DNA of 39,364 nucleotides from PNMQ01 sp964478775 (GCA_964478775.1 CAYZJC010000013.1:1-39364), one strand, 5' to 3'; positions 23,343 to 32,724 are shown, counted from the stretch's first letter. Notes: generated from the sequence alone by a model not told the origin. Numbers and translations: made by a program.

Positions 23343-23651
23343 TTAGTCGTCAGAATCATCTCCACTAACAGCGATATCATCTAAATCATCATCTAGATCA
23401 TCTGCATCATCTATGACATCGTCTCCTATACCCTCAACATCTGCAACCAAATCTAAATCTGTATTGACATCATCTAGCAATAAGTCTTTAGATAAGTCTA
23501 ATGCTGCAGCACGTCCTCTTCTTCCTTTTGGTGTAGCTTGAATTTCATAAACAGTACCGCACTTTGGGCAAGCCGCTGAAGATTTTTGCAAGTCGTAAAA
23601 ACGTGCCCCACAGTTTAAGCATGAACGTTTTGCGCCCCATTCCAATTTCAT
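23343..23651 (-). CDS. FYDLN-acid (TIGR02300) zinc-ribbon protein
   Basis: About 102 aa. The N-terminus holds 'WGAKRSCLNCGARFYDLQKS' followed by 'CPKCGTVYEI', a four-cysteine zinc ribbon with the FYDLN signature, and the C-terminal third is almost wholly Asp ('DDADDLDDDLDD'). This family is typical of alphaproteobacteria and has no established function; the layout suggests nucleic-acid or ribosome association. AAAAGG is eight bases before the ATG at 23651; a GTG at 23660 is in frame. It lies between gyrB and apaG on the same strand. Confidence 0.94.
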   Translation of the reverse strand: MKLEWGAKRSCLNCGARFYDLQKSSAACPKCGTVYEIQATPKGRRGRAAALDLSKDLLLDDVNTDLDLVADVEGIGDDVIDDADDLDDDLDDIAVSGDDSDD

Positions 23652-23670
23652 CTGATTCACCTTTTCCTTT

Positions 23671-23700
23671 TTATCTTAATTTATCTTAATTTATCTTAAT
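23671..23700. repeat. TTATCTTAAT repeated three times
   Basis: Three perfect 10-bp copies in tandem in the 54-base gap between gyrB and the FYDLN gene, just upstream of the latter's ribosome site. A 10-base period puts each copy on the same face of the helix. Confidence 0.95.
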
Positions 23701-23714
23701 TGTAACATCATAAA

Positions 23715-26129
23715 CTATGCGTCTAAATTTACAACATTTAATGCGTTTTGCTGAATGAAATCTCTTCTGGGTTCGACCATATCGCCCATTAATGTTGAAA
23801 AGACTTCTTCTGCTTCCTCCGCATGGGTTAGTTTTACTTGTAGCAGGGTGCGTGATTGTGGGTCTAAGGTTGTGTCCCATAATTGCTCTGCATTCATTTC
23901 ACCCAAACCTTTGTAACGGTTAATCGCAATCCCGCGACGACCAATTTCAAGTAAGTATTGCGTTAAGGCTGTTGGTCCATAAATATTGTGGACACGTTGT
24001 TCGCCTCTAACACTTAACTCTAATGTGCCTTTTGCGTCAAAGGCATCTTCAATTTGTGGTCTTAAAGCGGCAAGTGTTCTTGCTGCTGGTACAGTTAACA
24101 TAGAAGGGTCAACTGTCCACATTTCACTGACACCAAAGTGTGTGCGTTTAATGATTAATTGACTATTTACACGTTCAACAGACCACTTAGCTGTTGTTGT
24201 TTCTTGTTTGTCTAAATGGTTTAGGAGTTTGGCGTCGTTTGTTGTTGAATAGTCATTGAAATAATTGTGGATGAACATTCCTTCTAAAATGCCATTGTGC
24301 CCAATTCTTGAAGAAAGTGATGCAAGATTACGTTGTATTTTAAGCGTCGTGTCAATAAATTTTCTAAGGTCAGCACCTACCAGAACTTCACCATTATGCT
24401 GCACAAAGCGTGCATCTGTTACACCTGAATCAAGCAGGTACTTGTCCATCGCCGCATCGTCTTTCAAATAGACTTCCGATTGACCGCGTTTAACACGGTA
24501 CAAAGGTGGTTGCGCAATATACAAATAACCCTTTTCAATCAATGGCTTCATATGCCTAAAGAAGAAAGTCAAAAGCAATGTTCTAATGTGGCTTCCATCG
24601 ACGTCCGCGTCAGTCATGATGACAATTTTGTGATAGCGAATCTTTTCTTCATTAAAGTCGTCTTTGCCAATGCCTGTTCCAAGGGCTGTAATCAGTGTGC
24701 CAATTTCAGCAGAGGCTAACATTTTGTCAAAGCGTGCACGTTCAACGTTTAAAATTTTACCTTTAATTGGTAAGATGGCTTGGAACTTACTGTCACGTGC
24801 CCCTTTAGCAGAACCGCCCGCAGAATCCCCCTCAACGATGAAGAGTTCACATAATGATGGGTCGCGTTCACGGCAGTCAGCAAGTTTACCTGGTAAGGAT
24901 GCAACATCCAGTGCCCCTTTGCGGCGGGTTAATTCTCTTGCCTTACGGGCAGCCTCACGTGCAGAAGCAGCTTCATAAATTTTTGAAACAATAGACTTTG
25001 CTGCCACCGGGTTTTCTTCAAGCCACATTTGTAAAGCTTCACTTACAACAGCATCTACGACGGGTCTCACTTCAGACGAAACCAATTTTTCTTTTGTTTG
25101 TGATGAAAATTTTGGGTCAGGAACTTTTACAGATAATACACACACCAAACCTTCACGCACATCATCGCCAGTCATGTTCGGCTTAAAGTCTTTTTTACCA
25201 TTTTTAGGGGCGTTATCTGTTAAATATTGAGTAAGCGAACGTGTTAGTGCAGCACGAAAACCAGCAAGATGAGTGCCCCCATCTTTTTGGGGAATGTTGT
25301 TCGTAAAACAAAGCATTGTTTCATGATAACTATCTGTCCATTCCATAGATAGCTCAACCGTAATGCCCTCGACTTGAGATTTTGCTGAGATCAAAGTGGG
25401 GTGCAGGGCTGTTTTTCCTTTTTGCAAAAAATGCACGAAGGCATCTAACCCGCCTGCATAATTTAATACGGTTTCATAAGGTGAATCAAGACGTTCATCG
25501 CGAAGTTCAATATGGACACCTGAATTTAAAAAGGCAAGTTCGCGAAGCCTGTGTTCAATAGTTGGGCGATCAAATGTAATAAAACTAAAAGTTTCATCTG
25601 ATGGCATAAAGCGAACTGTTGTTCCCTTCTTGCCATTTGCATCCCCAGCCACACTTAAGGGCGCATCAGGCACACCATGTTGAAAGCGCATCGTGTGCAT
25701 TTTGTCATCACGGTAGATTTCTAAAACAAGCCACTTTGAAAGTGCGTTTACAACGGAAACACCTACACCATGCAGACCACCAGAAACTTTATATGAATTT
25801 TGGTCAAACTTGCCCCCCGCATGTAACTGAGTCATAATGACTTCAGCGGCGGATACACCCATTTCTTCATGGATGCCAGTGGGGATACCACGGCCATTAT
25901 CACTGACGGAAACAGCGCCATCAGCTTCTATGGTGACAATAATTTTATCGCAATGGCCAGCTAAAGCTTCGTCAATCGCATTGTCGACAACTTCATAAAC
26001 CAAGTGATGTAAACCTGTTCCATCATCTGTGTCACCAATGTACATTCCTGGTCTTTTACGAACAGCATCTAAGCCTTTTAAAACTTTAATGGAATCGGCA
26101 TTATAATTTGCTGCTGCAGTTTGCGTCAT
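23715..26129 (-). CDS. gyrB: DNA gyrase subunit B
   Basis: ATPase subunit of the topoisomerase that introduces negative supercoils. 804 aa, the normal short (non-gamma) form. GHKL ATPase motifs 'EVVDNAIDEA', 'VSDNGRGIPTGIH' and 'GGLHGVGVSVVNALS' are followed by a transducer, the TOPRIM motifs 'FIVEGDSAGGSAKGARD' and 'IMTDADVDGSHIRTLLLTF', and the C-terminal 'NRYKGLGEMNAEQLWDTTL'. The ATG overlaps the recF stop (ATGA), so the two are coupled. All key residues are present. Confidence 0.98.
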   Translation of the reverse strand: MTQTAAANYNADSIKVLKGLDAVRKRPGMYIGDTDDGTGLHHLVYEVVDNAIDEALAGHCDKIIVTIEADGAVSVSDNGRGIPTGIHEEMGVSAAEVIMTQLHAGGKFDQNSYKVSGGLHGVGVSVVNALSKWLVLEIYRDDKMHTMRFQHGVPDAPLSVAGDANGKKGTTVRFMPSDETFSFITFDRPTIEHRLRELAFLNSGVHIELRDERLDSPYETVLNYAGGLDAFVHFLQKGKTALHPTLISAKSQVEGITVELSMEWTDSYHETMLCFTNNIPQKDGGTHLAGFRAALTRSLTQYLTDNAPKNGKKDFKPNMTGDDVREGLVCVLSVKVPDPKFSSQTKEKLVSSEVRPVVDAVVSEALQMWLEENPVAAKSIVSKIYEAASAREAARKARELTRRKGALDVASLPGKLADCRERDPSLCELFIVEGDSAGGSAKGARDSKFQAILPIKGKILNVERARFDKMLASAEIGTLITALGTGIGKDDFNEEKIRYHKIVIMTDADVDGSHIRTLLLTFFFRHMKPLIEKGYLYIAQPPLYRVKRGQSEVYLKDDAAMDKYLLDSGVTDARFVQHNGEVLVGADLRKFIDTTLKIQRNLASLSSRIGHNGILEGMFIHNYFNDYSTTNDAKLLNHLDKQETTTAKWSVERVNSQLIIKRTHFGVSEMWTVDPSMLTVPAARTLAALRPQIEDAFDAKGTLELSVRGEQRVHNIYGPTALTQYLLEIGRRGIAINRYKGLGEMNAEQLWDTTLDPQSRTLLQVKLTHAEEAEEVFSTLMGDMVEPRRDFIQQNALNVVNLDA

Positions 26130-27349
26130 AGGTTTGTATCTCCAATGTTTGCTTCTTGGGCGTTATGATGAGTCGCTGATGTTATATTAAAAAATTGTGC
26201 ACGTTCTTCCAATGCTGAAAACAAACTACGGTCTGTACCTGTCATAAAGACTTGTAATTGGTTTTCACCACGCAAGTCTTGTTGCATCTTTAGAATCTGT
26301 TCAAACAATACCACACGGTGAGAAAAATCGAAATGGGAAACACACTCATCTAGTAAAATAACGACAAGTTTTTTATCCCATTGCAATCTGCTGTGTAAAA
26401 ATGATAGCACTAAACCCATAAGTAATATTTTTTGTTCACCCGTGGAACAGTCTTCCCCTTTGCCCTTATGGGGGTGAATGACGCCAAAATCGCTTCTGTG
26501 CACCCCAACATGGGTCATGCGGGCTTCAGCATCCATTCTTCTGCAAGACCTCCATTGTTCAATATACCATGTCTGCCATTCTTCTTTAGTCTTGCTTTCT
26601 ATGGTGGATTCTTCCTGGCCTTTGTAGACGCATGTAAATTTAGGAAAGAGGTCGTGTAGTTGTAAAGCTGCTTTTGAAAGTGTTTGTAAGACTTGGTAAC
26701 GTTCAAATAAAATTTCCACTGCAACAGTGGCCATTTTGTTTTCAATTGCACTAAGCCACCTGTCATCATAGCCCTGCTTTAAAATTGACAAACGTTCTTT
26801 CATGGCATTTTCATAAACAACCAAATGCGTTGCATGCAGGGGATGAAATGCATAAACCATTCTGTCTAAAAACTTGCGTCTGACTTTGCTTGCGTCTGTA
26901 AAGAGGCGATCATGCTCTGGTGTTAACCAAAAAACTGCTAACCATTCACTAAAAGCAGTGACGCTTTTAACGGGTTCGCCTTGTGCTTTGTTGATTCGTT
27001 TATCATTTAATAGCTGACTTGAAAGCCTTAAGTTAGATGCTGGAACAGTTTTATTGCCTGTGTCAGTGCCATTTTGCATTTCACTTAAGACAATAGACAT
27101 TGACCATGGTTCACGGCCATGGTCAACTTTTCTCTGTTCTGCACAGGCATTATGGATGTGATACTGCGTCAGGTCAGACAATGCGGCACCACGCAGACCT
27201 CTGCCTGCTGAAAAGTACGACAGTGCTTCCAGAATGTTTGTTTTGCCTGCACCATTGGGGCCATAAAAAACCACAGGTTCACCAGTAAAATTAAAGGATG
27301 AAAGGCTATGGTTTCTAAAATGGCTTAAGGTGAGTTGAGAAATCAACAT
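26126..27349 (-). CDS. recF: DNA replication/repair protein RecF
   Basis: SMC-like ATPase of the RecFOR gap-repair pathway. Start chosen at the ATG 27349 (MLISQLTLSHFRNH); an upstream in-frame TTG at 27355 is less likely. 407 aa. Walker A is 'YGPNGAGKTNILEALSYFS', the signature is 'CSTGEQKILLMGLVLSF' and Walker B 'LVVILLDECVSHFD'; 'LTPEHDRLFTDASKVRRKFL' is also typical. It follows dnaN by 15 bases and overlaps gyrB by four, the classical dnaN-recF-gyrB order. Confidence 0.97.
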   Translation of the reverse strand: MLISQLTLSHFRNHSLSSFNFTGEPVVFYGPNGAGKTNILEALSYFSAGRGLRGAALSDLTQYHIHNACAEQRKVDHGREPWSMSIVLSEMQNGTDTGNKTVPASNLRLSSQLLNDKRINKAQGEPVKSVTAFSEWLAVFWLTPEHDRLFTDASKVRRKFLDRMVYAFHPLHATHLVVYENAMKERLSILKQGYDDRWLSAIENKMATVAVEILFERYQVLQTLSKAALQLHDLFPKFTCVYKGQEESTIESKTKEEWQTWYIEQWRSCRRMDAEARMTHVGVHRSDFGVIHPHKGKGEDCSTGEQKILLMGLVLSFLHSRLQWDKKLVVILLDECVSHFDFSHRVVLFEQILKMQQDLRGENQLQVFMTGTDRSLFSALEERAQFFNITSATHHNAQEANIGDTNL

Positions 27350-27364
27350 AACCAATGACTGCTG

Positions 27365-28519
27365 TTATTCAGAATGTTCAATTTCAATTGGCATTAAAAT
27401 AAATTGCATATCATTTTTATTGACAGGCTTAATTAAAATTGAAGAATCCTGATCTTGTAACAACAATTCAATCTCATCTGTTTCAATCATCTTTGTAACG
27501 TCTTTAATATATTCCACATTACAATAAACATCAACAGGGGTAGTGCTAGAAAATTCTATATCTAAGTCTTCTGTTGCTGACCCAAATTCTTTACTTAAGG
27601 TTGAAAGTGTCGCTTGCGTTTGAGTGACATGAATATGCACTGCCTTAATTTTGTCTGTTGACACAACAGAACCAACGCGTTCAACGGCTTCTAAAAATTC
27701 TACCCGCCTTACAATCATCTTTTTATCATCTGGAACGATTAAAGCTTCGTCATATTCAGGGAAAACACCATCTACCAAACGTGAAGTTAAACGTGCAGAA
27801 AATTGTTCAGATGAAGTTTTGCATTCAATGCGAACACTAGAAAAGGACAAGTCAACAACGTCATTTGAGTCCGTGATCAGTTCCAAAATTTCCTCGCAGG
27901 TCTTGACAGCAACGAGAGCAGGTGGAAAATTCTGTGCGCCAGCCGGTGCAGAGCACTGTACACAAGACAAACGACGCATATCTGAAGCAACAGCGCGCAG
28001 CATCATGGTGCCACTGGCCACATCATTGTAGCTATGCAAATAGACCCCAGATAAATTGATTCTATTTTCTTCTGCACTAACAAATTGATGTGTTCGCTTC
28101 AGCATGCTTTTTAAATTGCCTGCAGGAATTGTAAACGAATGGGATAATTGTGTGCTGGAAATTTCAGGAAAGTCTTCAGGGGGAAGGCTTCCGACTTCAA
28201 ACCGTGATCTGTTACAAGTAATGATAAGACGTGACATATCGTCGCTCAATTTAAGGTCAACCACACTTTTTGAAGGCAAGTTTTTAATGATATCTCTTAA
28301 CAAAGTGGCGGGCACACAGGCGCTTCCTTGTTGCATCACTTGCGCAGGCATAGATGTAATCAATTCCATATCCATATCTGTTGCTGTTATAGACAAAATA
28401 TTATCATCTGTTCTGAGTAATACATGAGTTAAAATAGGCAATACTGACTTTTTATCAACAACTTTGCTACAAAGTGTAAGGGTTTTCATAAGCGCAAATT
28501 GTTCAACTGAAATATGCAT
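27365..28519 (-). CDS. dnaN: DNA polymerase III beta sliding clamp DnaN
   Basis: Ring-shaped clamp that holds the polymerase on DNA. 384 aa from the ATG at 28519 (MHISVEQFALMKTL), which fits the family start; an in-frame TTG at 28555 would add 12 unrelated residues. Conserved stretches include 'ILTHVLLRTDDNILSITATD', 'VPATLLRDIIKNLP', 'RSRFEVGSLPPEDFPEI' and the C-terminal 'MQFILMPIEIEHSE'. dnaA, commonly upstream, is absent; the divergent neighbour is rppH. Confidence 0.97.
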   Translation of the reverse strand: MHISVEQFALMKTLTLCSKVVDKKSVLPILTHVLLRTDDNILSITATDMDMELITSMPAQVMQQGSACVPATLLRDIIKNLPSKSVVDLKLSDDMSRLIITCNRSRFEVGSLPPEDFPEISSTQLSHSFTIPAGNLKSMLKRTHQFVSAEENRINLSGVYLHSYNDVASGTMMLRAVASDMRRLSCVQCSAPAGAQNFPPALVAVKTCEEILELITDSNDVVDLSFSSVRIECKTSSEQFSARLTSRLVDGVFPEYDEALIVPDDKKMIVRRVEFLEAVERVGSVVSTDKIKAVHIHVTQTQATLSTLSKEFGSATEDLDIEFSSTTPVDVYCNVEYIKDVTKMIETDEIELLLQDQDSSILIKPVNKNDMQFILMPIEIEHSE

Positions 28520-28744
28520 AGACTCAACTTTCTTGTAAGAAGATGAACGATTCAAGGTGTCATCCTCACCCCTTTACCGCACATCATCATTAATTTATTT
28601 GTATATCTTCATTCTTACCATAAAGGCAGGAGTAACACCAAAGATATTTTGAAGAAAACACTTAATTTTAATGACTCTTTAAGGGGATTGCCGTTAGAAT
28701 AAACTGTTTGTTTAAATTGGTGAAAGTGTGGGGAGATATCTATT

Positions 28745-29215
28745 TTGTCAGTAGAAAAAGAATTTCGTAAATGCATTGGTATCATGCTATTGAATAGAGA
28801 TAAAAAAATTTGGGTAGGGGAAAGACTGGACCACCCGGGCTCATTTCAAATGCCTCAAGGCGGAATAGAGGAGGGGGAAGCCCCCCTTAATACTCTCTTT
28901 CGTGAAGTGGAGGAAGAAACTGGAATCGTTCCAGCGCAATTTTGTGTTCTTAAAGAAAGTGACCACTGGCACACCTTAGTATGGCCACCTGAAGTGCAGG
29001 CAAATGCGTGGAATGGTAAGTTTCAAGGTCAAACACAAAAGTGGTTTTTGTGCCAATTAAATTCTGAACAGGACCCGACCAATCTACAAGTTGATATTCC
29101 CGAATTTTCTTCACACAAATGGGTAGACATCAATGATGTCACCTCCCTAGTTGTGCCCTTTAAGCGCGATGTGTATGAAGCCGTAGTAGATGAATTTTCT
29201 TGGTATTTCTTTTAA
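28745..29215 (+). CDS. rppH: RNA pyrophosphohydrolase RppH (Nudix)
   Basis: Removes pyrophosphate from 5'-triphosphorylated mRNA and so triggers decay. 156 aa, normal. The Nudix box starts 'GGIEEGEAPLNTLFREVEEE' and continues TGI, with all catalytic Glu. 'RKCIGIMLLNRDKKIWVGER' and the late 'GQTQKWFLCQL' and 'WVDINDVTSLVVPFKRDVYE' are RppH-type. TTG start with GGGGAG about nine bases upstream. Divergent from dnaN across a 225-base gap in which I see no other gene. Confidence 0.95.
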   Translation: MSVEKEFRKCIGIMLLNRDKKIWVGERLDHPGSFQMPQGGIEEGEAPLNTLFREVEEETGIVPAQFCVLKESDHWHTLVWPPEVQANAWNGKFQGQTQKWFLCQLNSEQDPTNLQVDIPEFSSHKWVDINDVTSLVVPFKRDVYEAVVDEFSWYFF

Positions 29216-29262
29216 ATAGACTATGTCGGAATCTTTAAAAAATTTTGAGAGTGAAAAAAAAC

Positions 29263-29292
29263 TTGCAATGGATATGTTAGATTTAATATACT
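29263..29292 (+). promoter_or_regulatory. Possible promoter of the small gene at 29347
   Basis: TTGCAA (29263-29268) and TATACT (29287-29292) with an 18-base spacer, 54 bases before the small reading frame. Confidence 0.4.
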
Positions 29293-29346
29293 AAGGATAC
29301 GGAGCATAAAATAATAAGTTAAGAATGTTTGTAGAAAGTTAATATC

Positions 29347-29553
29347 ATGGAAGATATATTTTTGAATGGCAATAATTTTGAAAGTTTTCAATATAACTGT
29401 GATGTTTTAAGAAGAGTCAAGCTGTTTTTTGATTTATTAGTTGAAGACAATAGTCAAAATTTTGATGATGCTTCTACACAGTATATTGGTCAGATTGAAT
29501 CTCATTTACAAGAGTTGATTACCTGTATCCATAAATGTAAGCCTTGTGCTTAA
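29347..29553 (+). CDS. Small hypothetical protein (68 aa)
   Basis: An acidic, probably helical protein (RVKLFFDLLVEDNSQN, QIESHLQELITCIHKCK) with three cysteines at the C-terminus (CIHKCKPC). No family recognised and no strong ribosome site. It lies alone in an AT-rich stretch and has a plausible promoter upstream, so it is kept as a possible gene rather than noise. Confidence 0.45.
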   Translation: MEDIFLNGNNFESFQYNCDVLRRVKLFFDLLVEDNSQNFDDASTQYIGQIESHLQELITCIHKCKPCA

Positions 29554-29935
29554 AATGATGAACCCTATATTCCTGTTTAATAAATAATTTTTATAATTAA
29601 AAAATATTTAAATTAATTTATAGTATTAATTTATTTAAATATTAAGACATATGAAGCAAGGTTTTTATATTGATTAAATCAGTAACAGGCACGTGAATTT
29701 TCACTCAGCACTCACCTTAATTAAAATATTTTATTTCTACCTTTTGTCTTTACATAAATCCGGCTTATATTAAATTTATTTTTGTGATTGAAATGAAGAA
29801 GATATCGTAATGGTATCAATTTTCTACAGGCTTTTTCAATACCTATAAAATAGTAAAAAATTTATTAAATTTTATACACAATTCATTTTAAAGTCGCTAT
29901 GATAAAAATAAGACTTATTTGATAGGGACAAATTT
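29554..29935. other. AT-rich non-coding stretch
   Basis: About 380 bases, mostly A and T (29580-29645 especially). No gene, RNA or clear terminator is seen. TATGAT at 29899-29904 could be the -10 of the next gene, with no convincing -35. Confidence 0.5.
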
Positions 29936-31003
29936 GTGTTTAAATCCACCAGGCCATCTTCTAAAACCTACGACAGGCAAGCTGCTTTGCGTTTAGAACC
30001 ATCTTTAGGTGTAAATCCAAAACCATTGGCCAATCGACAGCGTGAACGTCCCTATGCGACGTATCAATCACACAAACGGTTTGTGCCAACTTTGCCTTTG
30101 CAACAATCTAATCCATTGTATAATAGGTCTGCGTCACATGATCCACAGCATCATAGACAAGTCTCCGCAAAACCTGCCGTAAACAGACCTTATAGTCATA
30201 GTGCAGCAGGTTCCAGACATATTTACGCACCAGATACACAGTGGGCACCAGCACAAAATAGGACTGTGGCTAAGTCACAGTATGTACCAGTAGTTCAGTC
30301 TCTCGAGCCTACTTACCAAGTCTATTATGCGCCGCACCTTCATGGTCGGGTTACATTTTGGGGATGGCTTTGGAAAAATATTAAAGAAAAAAGCGCAAGT
30401 AAGGAGAACACTGTTACCATGAGTAAATTTTCAATTGGCATCATTGTTCTGGGAATGATCTTAGCAAGTATTTTGCTGATGTTTATGGGCTTTATTATGG
30501 GCGCACAAATGTCACAAACAACACTGCAGTCATCTTCTTATAATTATGCGGCTGACCCGTATATGGCTAATGGCGCATCTATTGCCCCCTCTTTAGAAAT
30601 GCAAAGCTACGATCCATATGCGACGACTCAGTTTGTAACGCCGCAACCAGTTAGTCAAGCACCTGTCCCTCAACATGTTGCACCCGCAGCGGTTCCAGCA
30701 CAACCATTTGTTGCACAGCAGCCACAATTCCAATCCCCCCAGCCAGCACAAACACAACAACATCCCCAGCAACCTGTGGTTGCTAGCGTTCCCCAGCACT
30801 CTGCCCATGTTGTTCAACAAGTGCCTCATGCATCCGCGTTTCAGCCTTATATTCCAACACAGTTAAACCCTGCTCAACATGTTGCACCTCATGCCGTTCA
30901 GCCTGCAGCAGCTAATGGGTATGTGCAACATCCTGCTTATGCAAATGCAGGAGGAGTAGTGCTTCAGCGATCAGGGCCTGCTCAAGGTGCTTATCCACAA
31001 TAA
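29936..31003 (+). CDS. Single-pass membrane protein with Q/P-rich exported domain, function unknown
   Basis: 355 aa with a GTG start and AGGG about eight bases upstream. Residues 1-160 are basic and rich in Arg, Gln, Tyr and Pro (likely cytoplasmic); 165-189 form one membrane helix ('FSIGIIVLGMILASILLMFM' then GFIMGA) with small-residue packing motifs; 190-355 are a low-complexity Gln/Pro/Ala/His segment (PVPQHVAPAAVPAQP, QHPQQPVVASVPQHS) that would be periplasmic. An aromatic patch 'FWGWLWKNIK' precedes the helix. No domain is recognised; the shape is like bitopic envelope or division-linked proteins, but that is only a resemblance. It converges on the nagZ relic with three bases between. 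Confidence 0.8.
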   Translation: MFKSTRPSSKTYDRQAALRLEPSLGVNPKPLANRQRERPYATYQSHKRFVPTLPLQQSNPLYNRSASHDPQHHRQVSAKPAVNRPYSHSAAGSRHIYAPDTQWAPAQNRTVAKSQYVPVVQSLEPTYQVYYAPHLHGRVTFWGWLWKNIKEKSASKENTVTMSKFSIGIIVLGMILASILLMFMGFIMGAQMSQTTLQSSSYNYAADPYMANGASIAPSLEMQSYDPYATTQFVTPQPVSQAPVPQHVAPAAVPAQPFVAQQPQFQSPQPAQTQQHPQQPVVASVPQHSAHVVQQVPHASAFQPYIPTQLNPAQHVAPHAVQPAAANGYVQHPAYANAGGVVLQRSGPAQGAYPQ

Positions 31004-31006
31004 TCA

Positions 31007-32047
31007 TTAATTATCGATGAAAGACAAAGTTTTTTGTAGTGAGTTAAGCGTACGCTCTGTCGCCACAGGGATGGCTGATAAAATGTCAGTCATTTCAGCA
31101 AGGTCTCCACTGCAATGTAATACAGCATCACACCCTGCAGTTTAGGAATCTATAGCCCTTTGTGCCATGGAGCCTTTTAAGGCTTTCATGGTTAAGCAAT
31201 CTGTAATCAGCAACCCTTTAAACCCAATATAGTCACGAATAAATTCTTGAATGATTTTAGCTGACTGTGTCGCACAATGGTTATCATCAATAACATCGTA
31301 CAAGACATGTGCTGTCATTCCAAGGGGGTGGGGAATGTTTTTTAAAGTTAAAGCTTCGCAGACATCTTTAAAAATTTTAAAATCATTTTGCATTAAATAG
31401 TGCTGGCTATAGCCGGTGTGTGGTAATACCTCATGGGAATCAGAAGGGGCAAGGCCATGACCTGGTATATGTTTCATTACAGGAATGATACCATTTTGAT
31501 AATGCGCATCAATCACTGCTTCAGACATTTTTGAAATAACGTTTGTTTGCGTCGGCATGGTATGATAATGCCCATACTTTGAAAACCCTTTTGTTTTGCA
31601 AAAGGCCCTGTCACCAATGACTGTATGGGTAAGTGAGCAAGGGCTATCCATCACAGGGGCGCAGTTCACAGTGATGCCAAGTTCAGCTAATAGCTTTGCA
31701 CAATTGGCATAATAGCCAGCAACGTGAGTGATTGCTGTATCGTAGTCATCATCGTCATTCGCAAATGACTGAACAGATTTAGACATGGCTGGGTTGATGT
31801 CTTGCGGTAAACGCCTGACTCTTCCCCCTTCTTCATCTATCAAAATAGGAAAGTGTTCACACCCCATTACTTCTTTTAATTGTTGAATGAGTTTTTTTAT
31901 TTGTTCAACTGTTTTTAAGTTTCTTTTAAAAAATATAAAACCTAAGGGTTTATATTGTGTGAAAAGTTCTATTTCTTGGGGGGTGAGCTCATATGCTTGT
32001 AAACCTAAAATGGCTGGTTTTAGGGAAGGGAAGGTGGTTACAGTCAT
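31007..32047 (-). pseudogene. nagZ: beta-N-acetylhexosaminidase NagZ with in-frame stop
   Basis: GH3 enzyme that removes N-acetylglucosamine from peptidoglycan fragments during recycling. From the ATG at 32047 (AAGAGA upstream) it reads 'GFIFFKRNLKT', 'PILIDEEGGRVRRL', 'NCAPVMDSPC', 'IGDRAFCKT', the catalytic 'MKHIPGHGLAPSDSHEVLP' and 'LLITDCLTMKALKGSMAQRA', so the active site including the Asp nucleophile is present. A TAA at 31144-31142 follows 'RAIDS'. The same frame continues for 44 codons with 'TAGCDAVLHCSGDLAEM', the normal C-terminus, to a stop at 31009-31007. The family has Leu at the stop position, so TTA to TAA is the simplest change. The truncated 301-aa product might retain some activity. 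Confidence 0.9.
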
Positions 32048-32058
32048 TGTGAAATCTC

Positions 32059-32724
32059 TTAACAATTATATAATTCTTGTAAGTGTAATAGGCTTGAAAC
32101 ATAAAAATAATCCTCTTGTGTTTCTATGTGCGCTACCATGAGGGGGGTTATCTTTGCAGCTTTTGCTGCGTGATAGTCTGTAGTGGCATCGCCAACATAC
32201 CAAATGTTTTCGCTCGCTGGTAAGTTGAGTTTTTCCAAAGCATAGAAAATCATATCGGGGGCCGGCTTGTCATGTTCAACTACACCAGAGCCAATAATTT
32301 CATGAAAGTAATGGTCAATTTTTAAATGCTGAACTTCTTTTTGGAGCACAACCTTGTCTTTATTGCTTACTAAAACTAAAGGGACATGTTTTTCTTTAAA
32401 GAAATTTAATACACCTAGCACGTGGGGGGAAATCTCCAATTCTTTTAGGTGATGTTCATCCACGTAGTCATAAAAAACTTGGTGAGCTTCACTAGCACGG
32501 TCTTCAAATAGTGTTTGAAAAGTTTCACGGCTTGACCTTATGCACCTTGTTTTGACCTCATCAAATGTCCAAGCTTCACAACCCATCCTTGCTAACACGT
32601 GATTCATAGCATTATGAATCAGCTGCCAAGTGTCAACTAACGTGTTGTCCCAATCAAACAAAATAGCTTTTGGTTGAGGTAATGCGATTGGCGATCTATA
32701 GTTTCTTGAAGATAAGGCTTGCAT
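32059..32724 (-). CDS. HAD-superfamily phosphatase, phosphoglycolate-phosphatase-like
   Basis: 221 aa from the ATG at 32724, which lies 29 bases inside the end of fabF; longer in-frame starts deeper in fabF give a non-homologous N-terminus. Motif I is 'AILFDWDNTLVDT' with both catalytic Asp, motif II 'LVLVSNKDK', motif III 'DKPAPDMIFYAL' and motif IV 'YVGDATTDYHAAKAA'. A helical cap domain sits between I and II, as in Gph. Substrate is not certain: 2-phosphoglycolate is the usual guess for this subfamily. It probably forms one transcript with fabF and nagZ. Confidence 0.88.
   Translation of the reverse strand: MQALSSRNYRSPIALPQPKAILFDWDNTLVDTWQLIHNAMNHVLARMGCEAWTFDEVKTRCIRSSRETFQTLFEDRASEAHQVFYDYVDEHHLKELEISPHVLGVLNFFKEKHVPLVLVSNKDKVVLQKEVQHLKIDHYFHEIIGSGVVEHDKPAPDMIFYALEKLNLPASENIWYVGDATTDYHAAKAAKITPLMVAHIETQEDYFYVSSLLHLQELYNC

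Noticed and set aside
24664..24978. Long plus-strand frame opposite gyrB
   Set aside because: Antisense shadow of a conserved gene, with no independent features. The same holds for the frame at 27651-28031 opposite dnaN.
30991..30999. Fifth exact DnaA box
   Set aside because: Isolated, inside the end of a coding region, far from the cluster at 8.7-8.9 kb.
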